DNA of 57,531 nucleotides from assembly GCA_015680685.1 (NCBI GenBank), contig MNCI01022355.1, positions 711,075 to 768,605 on the forward strand, read 5' to 3'. Below, one piece after another: positions 44,701 through 53,554 of the stretch (position 1 is the stretch's first letter; every line of letters starts with the position of its first letter). Made by a program: the position numbers and the translations under genes. This DNA comes from Gnetum montanum. Its lineage: Eukaryota; Streptophyta; Gnetopsida; Gnetales; Gnetaceae. The notes beneath the pieces were generated by a model, which worked only from the letters and a program-made list of their open reading frames with translations, made no database searches and was not told the origin of the DNA.

Positions 44701-45598
44701 AATGAGGAAAAGTCTAGTGTTTAAATAGTCGGAAAATATGTTGGGTTGGTATCACAATAAATCTGCGGGCTGACTTGTATTTAAAAGTGCCAGAAATGAT
44801 ACCTAAATCTACCAATTTTTTTCTAAAAGTAAAGTTTATTATAAAAGTTGTGGTGCCTCAACTCATGGTGGCCAAAATCTCTAAAAACCTATGAGTAAAA
44901 CAATAGTGTGCACTAAGTAAAAGGTTGGAGGCTCAAGTTTGGTTTATTCTATTTTAGAGTATAGTGGGTCACATCTTCATTCTCTTAGCCACCTAGATAA
45001 GGATACAATTCTTTCAATAAAAGAAAAATAGATTTCATTGTCAACCAACCAAATAACATAGCAGTACGTATTTCAAATCTAAAGTAAGAGGTTAAGGGTT
45101 CAAGTTTCTTTTTGACTTTTAAACTATTCAAATGATGATATACTTAGAATTTTTCACCATGCAAAGCCTTCACCATGGATAATGACACTTACATGATACA
45201 TACTACCATGCATGGTAATTAAGGCATGGTGAAGACACTTCCAAGATATAGTGGGTCAAATTTAGTGTGTTGTTGGGTCAAATTTACTGTTGTTGCTGTG
45301 AAGAAGGGTTGTGCCATCCTTCGCAATTTCCTTCTTTAAAGGGAACACAATAAAAAGCAAACAAACCTTAAAAACAAAGATGTACCAGTTAAGTTAGGTA
45401 GAGTTTGAGTATTATTTGAGATATATTATTTTAATAAAGATAGCATTACTAAACTTTTATTTTATAGGTGCATGGCTGATGCATTGCCACCTGGACCACC
45501 ACCTGTCTGTGGGAATGGGCACCGTGTTCATCACCGAGGACGGGGAAAGCAACGACCAGAAGCTGCTACCTCCGCCAGCAGACCTTCCCAAGTGCTGA
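41747..45598 (+). CDS. Laccase (secreted multicopper oxidase), five exons
   Basis: Oxidises phenolic substrates such as monolignols or flavonoids at a type 1 copper and reduces O2 to water at a trinuclear cluster, in the cell wall. Exons: 41,747-41,851; 41,970-42,121; 42,702-43,069; 43,339-44,274; 45,468-45,598; all introns GT-AG. Total 1692 nt, 563 residues, the usual plant laccase size. A signal peptide covers about residues 1-28. Copper ligands in order: HWHG (85-88, split by intron 2), WWHAH (128-132), HPIHLHG (464-470), HCHLDHHLSVGM (526-537). The T1 axial position is Met537. About fifteen N-glycosylation sequons. Exon 2 is 152 nt, as in other plant laccases; exon 3 (368 nt) seems to combine two usual exons. 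The wording of exons 3 and 4 (NHTLTVVAADAHY, LTADQP) resembles the LAC7-9 or LAC14/15 side more than LAC4/17; this is inference. No internal stop. Confidence 0.93.
43070..43338 (+). other. Laccase intron 3 with a 20-bp direct repeat
   Basis: TTTGAAAGAATTGGGATTAG occurs at 43,168-43,187 and 43,238-43,257, exactly 70 bases apart. Flanked by GT and AG. Confidence 0.7.
44275..45467 (+). other. Laccase intron 4 (1193 bp)
   Basis: Starts GTAATC and ends TTTATTTTATAG. AT-rich, no gene. A stretch near 44,820-44,860 (TTCTAAAAGTAAAGTTTATT, then ATAAAAGT) resembles 45,995-46,030 downstream of the gene, suggesting a small dispersed repeat in both places. Inverted ACCATGCATGGT near 45,205. Confidence 0.7.
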
Positions 45599-45622
45599 GA
45601 GCCTAGCCTAACCTTGAACAAG

Positions 45623-45628
45623 AATAAA
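45623..45628 (+). terminator. Polyadenylation signal of the laccase gene
   Basis: AATAAA, 25 bases after the stop codon, followed by a second overlapping AATAAA. Cleavage would be expected shortly downstream. Confidence 0.5.
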
Positions 45629-45684
45629 TAAATTCGGCCCTATTTTATGGCATTTCCATTACTATTAAATATTTTCCTCTCATG

Positions 45685-45806
45685 TCCTCCACGTTTGCAT
45701 CCTCCACGTTTCAATAGTATTATAATGTGGACCATCTGCGGTGAGTCCTCCACGTTTGCATCCTCCACGTTTCAATAGTATTATAATGTGGACCATCTGC
45801 GGAGAG
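45685..45806 (+). repeat. 61-bp tandem duplication downstream of the laccase
   Basis: Two nearly identical 61-bp units start at 45,685 and 45,746 with TCCTCCACGTTTGCATCC and end ACCATCTGCGG(T/A)GAG. Each unit itself contains CCTCCACGTTT twice. Confidence 0.85.
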
Positions 45807-46650
45807 CCTCAGACTCAACAAGAATTAAAAACACTTGGCTTTTCCTCCACATTTTCCTACTATCATAAAACCTGGCCCACCTACTCTCTACGCCGAATTA
45901 TGGTTTTCAAATTGACCGTAAATTTTCCAATGTATTTACGACAATGTTTAAAAAGTGAAAAAATATATAAAGTTGAGATCTTTTAAGGATTACCATAAAT
46001 CCTTCTAAAAATGAAGTTTGCTATAAAAGTCACTTGGATCAACAAAAATTCTAATTCAACTCTTGATTGTTGGAAAAACCATAAATAGATTCACAATGGT
46101 TCATGGGTCATTTCATGTAACCCATCCATGTGCATTCCATAACCATCTTAACCATGCTTATATGTGTTTGTAAGTCCCACAGGGTGGGACCCAAAGTCAC
46201 ATGTTTAAATAATACAAAAAATATTTTAAGTGAATCAAAAAATAGTGGTATGCAATTTTAATAATATGTGCAAGGTTGAGTGTTTGATTCCTTAATTTTA
46301 CAAATTTTATATCTATTATCACATATACTTAGAATTTTTTTTAAGATGGAGCACTTCATATGGGTATGTATGTATGTCATGCATACCCCCATCTTCTATG
46401 CATCTACCACATAACAAATGTGGATCAGTTTATGGTTTGCCCTAGTCATTCAACTAGCAATCTATCATCAAATTGAAGTCATAAACTATGATTTACAATG
46501 GTACTCGTATCCATGTAGTTTCCTTGTTACTGAGGGGGCATTCTATTATATAAATGCATACTCACACGTTGTACTCATATGTGGTGATGTTAGTGACTTG
46601 CCCATAACTTACAAAACTTTCTTAATACATTTACAATAAATATTGACATA
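45807..46650. other. Intergenic DNA between the laccase and Element B
   Basis: AT-rich. No gene recognised. A short intron-4-like stretch lies at about 45,995-46,030. Confidence 0.45.
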
Positions 46651-47558
46651 TGATGAGTGGTAGAGTAATCCAACACCCAACCATATGAGATACAATTGTT
46701 CATATGCAACCTAGTAAAATTCCATGGACAAGGCAATGTACTTATGTTAGTAATTGGTTTAAGTTTGTGATTGTCGTCTTCCCACGTGAGCTAGTAAAAT
46801 TGATGCGTATGGTTTAACTCACAATGAGGTGTATGATGTGTTGACGTTGTAGGACCATATTACTCCTAGTGAACATAAGGTAAATGAAGTGGTTTCTAAA
46901 TCTTAGTAACAGTAGAAAAATTTAATCTAGGTTAGTGCAATGGACATTCGTTCTTGATTCTTCATACATGTCTTGGACTTATGTAATTGTGACTGGGATT
47001 ACCAAGTATTTTGCTACTGTATGAACCAAGTAATAATACTACTAGGTTACTAAATGATCACACTTAATGCTCGAAATCATTTGTATCCATTCCACTTAAA
47101 AATAGTAATAGTAAAGTGCATAGGAGGTAACAGTAACTAGGAAAATAGTAAATGTTATACTAAGTTAAAATAGCAAACATTAGTCTAAGTAAATAGTAAA
47201 GAAATTTATGTGATGCTGCAATGATGCAAAGTAATCTCGATCTTTATTTCTGGTCATGAAATGTGTCCACGTACATTCCACTTGAATAAAGATACCATTT
47301 AGTCACTTAACATCACACTGCGGGCACACACTACTAAGTGTTAAGTGCTAAAATCAAGAAAAAAATTGAAAAAACCTCGCTAAGGTTGGAATGAAATTGT
47401 TGTTGGGCCATGCACCTAAGTGTTATCTTTATAGGCTACACATGTCTGTGACATCGAGTATCCAACATCATAGTTTATGCCCTAATATCGAGGATATGAT
47501 ATCGTAACTTCGATATCAAATAGTTGATATCATAGCCTTACAAAACTTTGATTTATCG
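46651..47558 (-). mobile_element. 3' LTR of Element B
   Basis: On the minus strand it starts CGATAAATC (decayed TGATGAGTC) after the PPT and ends CCACTCATCA. Same family as Element 6: GTTTTGTAAGGCTATGATATC near the start, GATATC words at 47,455-47,535, then CCTATAAAGATAACAC as TATA region near 47,430. It is also related to the LTR at 317-1211. Confidence 0.75.
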
Positions 47559-47571
47559 TACCCCCACAACT
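47559..47571 (-). other. Polypurine tract of Element B
   Basis: On the minus strand AGTTGTGGGGGTA, next to the LTR start. Confidence 0.7.
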
Positions 47572-47611
47572 AGCTGGAAACTTGTCTTGAAGTTAAAAAA
47601 AAAATGAGGAT

Positions 47612-47650
47612 AGAGTTCCTTACAAAATTGGGAGGTAGATTTACATAACA
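47612..47650 (-). other. Conserved pre-PPT motif, Element B
   Basis: Minus strand: CTACCTCCCAATTTTGTAAG followed by GAACTC; the CCCAATTTT..AAGGAACT part is retained while the ATAATCCCAT part has decayed. Confidence 0.5.
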
Positions 47651-47754
47651 CTGACTACTATATACATGACTCTTAATTACCATAGTGGTGTTTACAAAAA
47701 TGACACATGACATGATAACTTTAACAAAAAAAAAAATTGGTAAAGGTTGATGAA

Positions 47755-50460
47755 GCTTAGGTAGTTCCTAGTGGTAGTGGCTCTTCCATTAGTTACTTTT
47801 CCTTATCATCAAGCTTATGGAATTTGTACTGAGCATCTTTACAATCCACAAACTCTTTTTCATACAAAACATATGTGATTGCTACTTACTATTCTAATTC
47901 ATTCCTGGGCCTACCTATTGTTAACATGGCTATGTTATCATAATGGAGGTTAGCTAACTCCATGTATTCTTTTAGATCTTTAATTTGCAGGTCTTTCTTT
48001 TTCACTTCTACTTGGTGAAAAAGGGCATAACTATCTAGAATGGATTGCTAGTTAGGATTTTGTGTTGAAATGGTGTTGATTTTGGCTTTGGCCATCTAGA
48101 TCTCCTTTTCGTTGATTTGCTTGTACATGTCCACCTAATCATGAAAGTGCTCCTTGAGCCTTTCATGTTTCATTGCCTCATTTTATCATGTGCTTATTTC
48201 GATAGTTGACTTTTGTCGGATGGTGTGTACCTTCTCGATTGAGAGGATTCTATCTTCTCTTGCAAGGCAGCTCATATCTTGGTTGACCCTCATCAATTAT
48301 TACCTTAACTAGTGGATGCTCTTCTCAAAAATGTTTTTATACTTTTCAATAGTTTTCAACCTCATGTTATCAGCAACAAGTTATTTATTTTCCTCTTAAA
48401 CTATGGTAAGTGCCTTGACATGTTCAGTTATGAAGGCATATCATACAAGTTTCTCCTTCTCTATTGCCATCTATTTATTTTTCTTGATTAGATGGTTCAC
48501 TTACTATGTCTTAAACTGTTCTATCTAGTTAGGTGTAATAAATTATGTGGGATCTCTTCTTTTATCTCTTAGGATTGCAAATTCTTCCTATAATCTCAAA
48601 ATTTCATTTTTTACATGCTCTACCCTTATCTCTTCCATGATCATTTTTCCTTTGGTAGTGATGAGCTTAGACTGTACTATAGTGACATTACTAAGGATGT
48701 CAAAAAGTGTTGTCATGACTTGCCTAGTCTATAGTAGTCTATCGAGCACATCCTCATGATTAGTAGGAGTCATCAAGGTTCTAGCTAACATTTGAGCATC
48801 TTTTTCTCCAATTACATTCACCGATGGTACATTAAGTAAGTTGAAAGATTCCTTGATGTGATTAGTGATCACCTCTACTGCTCTCACTGCATCTTGATGT
48901 TGTATTACCACTATTATGGATTTCTCTCCAATCTCAAACACCACTTAGAATAATGCAGCATTCCTAGATATCTATTGTGATCATTGCACCTCTCCTCTTA
49001 ACTATAGTGATATTTGTCCACTTGTTGGATTTGCTGAAATTGTGGGTTGGATGGTGCTATCAATACATTTGTAAAGATTGGTCTCCTCCCTTATGCCCCA
49101 TCTAATGGTTTTTGAAGTTTTTTGTAGATGACTTATTAATGATCTATAATCTTCTAAAGACAATAGTGGAACTTGCTATTTTTGCTCTTGCTATTATTGT
49201 TGCTACTATTATTGCTCCTATTGTTGTTCTTGTTCTTGTTCTTCACCCTAATCTTTTCTGGGTGGCACTAGTTTGAGCAATTCAATGTATGAAGCATTTT
49301 GGACTCTCTTGGGAACATCATTGGTTATCCTAGGATTTTGGCATGCTTGCACAACTTTTTGATAAGGCAAGGAAATGGAAGTATTAGCTTTCTTGCCTTT
49401 TTTTCTTCAAAATACCTTTGATTTTTTATAAAATAGAGTTGTGTGAGGTTGGCATTGTATTTTCCCATCAGTATCACACTTCCGCTAGCCACATAAGTGG
49501 ATAGTTGGTTGAGTTCTTTGGTTGGGAATAGGTGATAAGTGTTAATTTTGAAGTAGATTCTTTCTTCTAAAGTTAGTTCATTATAGCCCTTATCTTCTTT
49601 GCCATAAGCCCATTTCAGCCATGGTTTTCTAGTTTCAGGATCTTATTAGATGGACAAATGTGCTAACCTTGCCTCTTTGTTGGGTATATTCATAGCTTCT
49701 GTAATTACCTTGATCGAGAAGGAAATTAAGACTATTGACTATAGTACCCTCTTATTTATTGTGCCAAAACTTATAGGTCTCTCCAAGGTACCATTTTCCA
49801 TTCTATGATAGTGTCAACCATAGTGATGATGCTTGGAGTTACATTCTTATTGCTTCAAGAATAAATTCCATGAATGGGTCAAAGTTCATTTCCATAGTGA
49901 CTATGGTTAGGATGGATCTTTCTTAGATGCCTTGAAGGCAGTCCTATGGCAATGTGAGGCATTGTCTTGGCACTTGTGATTCTATTGCCTCTCATTAGAA
50001 TGATTGTTCCATACTAGGAGTTTCTTAATGAATGCTAAATGATTGGGCTTCCTACTCATATTCTAATTCTTGTTCTCCAGTTTAGCCTCTACCTTAGCCT
50101 CTTGGTCATTTGCTTACTCCTTGTGAGGGTCCTTCTTATGCTCCTCTTTTTGGGACCATTTGTAATCATCAAAGGTGTTCACAATTATTTGTAATGGTTT
50201 TATACCTTACCCATACCCTTATTTTCATTAATTTCTTAATTCATTAGAATTGCAGAGTTAGGAAAATTTTTGCAAAAGGTACCCCATAAGTATTAAGCTC
50301 TTATAGCCCTTCACAATTGTCCAACTTATTCTTATGTATGGCTCATGATGATGGTTATGATTCCTTAAGGACATTATTTGAGTGTTTTGGCATTACTATG
50401 TGTTATTATTCTTTAAACATTTCAACTTTCACTTCATAATTACCCTTAAAATATCTTCTG
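47755..50460 (-). pseudogene. Extra ORF of Element B: unknown protein with coiled coil
   Basis: Homologous to 18,363-21,093 of Element 1. Clear stretch at 48,729-48,944: AVEVITNHIKESFNLLNVPS, then TPTNHEDVLDRLL, parallel to TKVVTDKIFEILNVS and IQHKDLLDRLVE in Element 1. The coding-strand end reads EPLPLGTT, like EPPLPRTI. Glu/Lys/Leu-rich throughout its second half. Many stops and frameshifts. Because the same region exists in three separate insertions, it was a coding part of this retrotransposon lineage. Function unknown. Confidence 0.55.
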
Positions 50461-50504
50461 AGCATTAGAATTTTTTTAAAATTTGGATTAAATTTTCCTC
50501 ACTA

Positions 50505-50520
50505 GTACCCCCCATGACTA
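50505..50520 (-). other. Second internal PPT-like motif of Element B
   Basis: Minus strand: TAGTCATGGGGGGTAC, just before the extra ORF. Element 2 has the same motif at 10,889-10,904; Element 1 has a decayed form near 18,084-18,098 (TTAGTCATGTGGATC). Confidence 0.55.
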
Positions 50521-50589
50521 AGATGAACACTCCTTGATCAAATAGGTTCAAAAAGCATGAAAATTGAAGTAATAATTGTCAAGTTACGT

Positions 50590-50780
50590 CTTGGGAAAGC
50601 TAGGAAGTCAAAGCTTAGATCAGAGAAGAAAATTCAAAAAATCTCCTTTGTATACAAATGAGAATATGGTGAAAATTTTAGCTAACTCCCCACATATTTA
50701 TACTTTTTGAGGGACTTGATATCTATGCAGACCCAATACTGGAGCCCAAGAAATTTCACTACTCATTAGGGTTTGATGGG
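50590..50780 (-). promoter_or_regulatory. Internal promoter-like region before the extra ORF of Element B
   Basis: Minus strand: TAGATATCAAGTCCC, then AGTATAAATATG near 50,690, then a 5' UTR-like stretch (AAAATTTTCACCATATTC) resembling 17,940-17,990 of Element 1. Confidence 0.45.
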
Positions 50781-52260
50781 AAAAATTAATTATTGGAGAT
50801 CTTTAGGAGGTCTTAAGGTTACTTAGAGGGCTTAGATGATGGATACAGGATTAGTTTTGTCAAAAATTCATCATTAAAAGTTTATAGACAAGGAATCTTA
50901 AGCTACAAAAGTCTATTAGATGAATAAGAAGGGTAATGAATTCATGTTTTTAGAATGGATAGTTTGAGATGATATGGAAAATATTTATTGATATCTTGTG
51001 ATGTTGGAAGGTTTAAGATGATGTGGAATTGCATGGCAGGTATAAGTTACAATAGTTATACAAGTGGATCCTCCCCAAAGAAGGCTTTAGCCCTTAATGC
51101 CTTTGTATAATCATGCCTAAAAGTATCCTTAGGCACTTAAGGAGTTGAATATAATGCATACCTATTTACCAAAACACACACATTAGTACCACCAAATTTG
51201 AAAAATAACTCTATTATGCAAATCCATAGGTTATGACTATTCAAATAGTGAGATGAGATGGACTTACAAGGGATTGCAAAAGTCAAGATGTGAGGTGTCT
51301 TACCATAGGCGTAATGAATTCTTTGTGTTTTATGAGTGGTTAAAGTAATCACTAGCTTTTCTGTCTAAGATTCATACCAAGTCCAGACTACTGTCTAGTG
51401 ACATCACATCATTTCATCTATTGGAATTACAATTGTAAGACTATCAATGTTGCAAGGAGTATTCTTACTTGGTATATTTTCCAAGGAAGGAGTTTATTCA
51501 TGGCACTTATTTATTTATTAGATGTTTGAGAAGTAGCATACCTTTAGGCATGAGTAACGTCTTTCTAGTGGGATCCCCAAAAAAGTATTTTGTTCTCTTT
51601 TATTTTTATTTTGTCAACCTTGTTGAGGTAGTAATTATTTTACTCTTACTCCCATTTTTCATCAAATATACAAGGATATAATACAACCTTAGCAACATGA
51701 TAGAACTCACAATAGTAATGCAAAAGAATCTACAAATTCCCTTGATGTCACACCCTTTTCATTCCTAGTTGGTTCTTCACTTTTTTATGCAAGCATAATG
51801 ATCACAAGTTTATTCTTAGTTGTATGATGAAAAAGAATATCATTATGGCCATGATAAGAACCTCTTATTTACAGAATGGATGGATGGATGAGGTGGGCTC
51901 ACTATTTAAATAATCAATTCCTTATGACTTGATAACATAGATAAATCTTCATCTTATTGGACTACATATTGCCTTTATTGAATGTGTCTTATTAGTAATC
52001 AAAATTATTTACAAAGGGTTTGGAGACAAACTATATAAAAAAGGAAAAAGATAGTAAGAATTGTGAAAAATTATAAAGAATGAAAAATATTAAAAGAATG
52101 GAAAATGTTAAAGAATTGAAAGATATTAAAGAATGTCAAATATTTAAGAAATGAAAAGTATCAATGAATGAGAAAGGATTAAGGAATAAGAAAAATAAAA
52201 GAAATAAAAAAAAATAAAAAGAACGTGAAAAATTTAGCATGGTACCTACTGTTCTAGATT
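50781..52260 (-). other. Noncoding spacer of Element B
   Basis: Homologous in part to the post-integrase spacer of Elements 1, 2 and 6 (minus-strand GGGTGTGACATCAAGGG near 51,745). A-rich repetitive GAATGAAAA(A/T)TAT words at 52,070-52,200. No gene recognised. Confidence 0.5.
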
Positions 52261-52386
52261 GACTCCCCCACGACTATCATGAAGATCCAGTAATCAAAAG
52301 ATAGAACAAGTAGAAGACTGGTGGGTAGGTTTGGAAGATTCTTTAGAGTATTCATAGTATGGTTTGACTTGGTGGATATTAACAAG
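52261..52386 (-). pseudogene. Integrase C-terminal tail of Element B with internal PPT-like motif
   Basis: The minus-strand frame near 52,386-52,277 reads VNIHQVKPYYE and continues to SSTCSIF, like the integrase end of Element 1. It is followed by TAGTCGTGGGGGAGTC at 52,261-52,276. It is cut at 52,386 by the LTR of Element C. Confidence 0.5.
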
Positions 52387-53313
52387 TGATGAGTGGCAAG
52401 GTACCCCTACACCCAACCATATGAATCATGAAGTGTTCATGCATGATCTGGTCGAATTCTACAGACTTTATCGTTTCTAGTGCACTAGCCCTTTAGGAAG
52501 TGAATCTAGCCTTAAGGTCAATTATTGTCTTCCCAATTACACTTGTGACATTCATTGGTATGATTAAGTGTAACTGAGGCATTCGAGTTTTATCATTTTT
52601 ATGTTTTATAGTTGGGTGCTTGAAATGTAGATAAAATGAATTTGATTAACTAATCTAAATTAACTAATTAACTAATCATAACATAAGCATCCATTCCCAC
52701 TTTCTATACATGTCATGAACCCATGTATCCACTACTAGGTGACCAAGAACTACGCTACTGGGTGTACCAAGCAATAACACTGCTGGGATTACCAAGCAAA
52801 TACGTGTTATGCTTGAAGTGGTTGTACCTATGTGTGTAATCTATCTAGCCTATTTTTTTCATTAATATAATAATTGGAAAATATTTAATAAGTAATGGAA
52901 AACATTTGATAAATAATTAAAAACATTGAATGCATAAATGAAATAGCTAATTTATCCAAAGTGCTATAAGGTTTATCAAAAAGCTCATCTTTATTACTGC
53001 ACACACTATCATGCTTAGGTACAACAATGCTCGAATAAAGATCTGTATAGTTAATGACTCTTGTTGCAAGCACTTGGTGAAAATTTCTAATTTTCAAATG
53101 GAAAAAAAGGTAAAAGCTTTGCTGCAACTACAATCTCTACTTTTCATAAATGTAGCTACAAGCATGTATTTATAACCAACTATAGACACTACGTTAATGG
53201 GGCCACGTGAACGCATGTTATGATGCATAAACTAGGCCTTATGGATGAGGCCTAGATGATAAGGCCATGTATATGAGGTTACATCAATGCAACCAATAGA
53301 ACACAACTCATCA
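52387..53313 (-). mobile_element. 3' LTR of Element C
   Basis: Minus strand: starts TGATGAGTTGTG, ends GCCACTCATCA; 927 bp. U3 (53,170-53,300) has GCATTGATGTAACC and GGCCCCATTAACGTAG words like Element 1, then TTATAAATACATGC near 53,165. The terminal block GGTTGGGTGTAGGGGTACC is present. Confidence 0.78.
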
Positions 53314-53329
53314 TACCCCTATGACTGAA
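53314..53329 (-). other. Polypurine tract of Element C
   Basis: Minus strand: TTCAGTCATAGGGGTA, one base changed from the Element 2 tract. Confidence 0.75.
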
Positions 53330-53343
53330 TGAAAAATCATTCT

Positions 53344-53390
53344 CAAGTTTCTTTACAAAATTAGAAAGATATGGGATTATTAACTAAATT
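53344..53390 (-). other. Conserved pre-PPT motif, Element C
   Basis: Minus strand: TTAATAATCCCATATCTTTC then AATTTTGTAAAGAAACT; counterpart of 11,372-11,416. Confidence 0.6.
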
Positions 53391-53554
53391 TTCTTGAACA
53401 AAATGAACTAACTAACTTGACAAAAAAATGAAGTGTACAGATCAACTCGTTATAAAAAAATAAAGGTGTTCAGGATAAAAAATTGAACACCATGACTTAA
53501 ATCTTCAAAATTAAACAACACATTCCTTGATGGTGTGAAGCTTATTAGAGAAGA

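Larger units (their letters stand above)
46651..52386 (-). mobile_element. Element B: 3' part of a minus-strand Athila-like element
   Basis: Read on the minus strand: integrase tail (52,386-52,277), internal PPT-like motif, noncoding spacer, TATA-like site, second PPT-like motif, extra ORF, conserved pre-PPT motif, PPT, 3' LTR. Upstream parts are separated by Element C, which begins inside the integrase tail. Confidence 0.75.

Noticed and set aside
44920-45115. Possible SINE in laccase intron 4 (GGGTTCAAGTTTC resembles a pol III B box)
   Set aside because: No convincing A box at the right distance, no target duplication and no poly-A or T tail that I could define.
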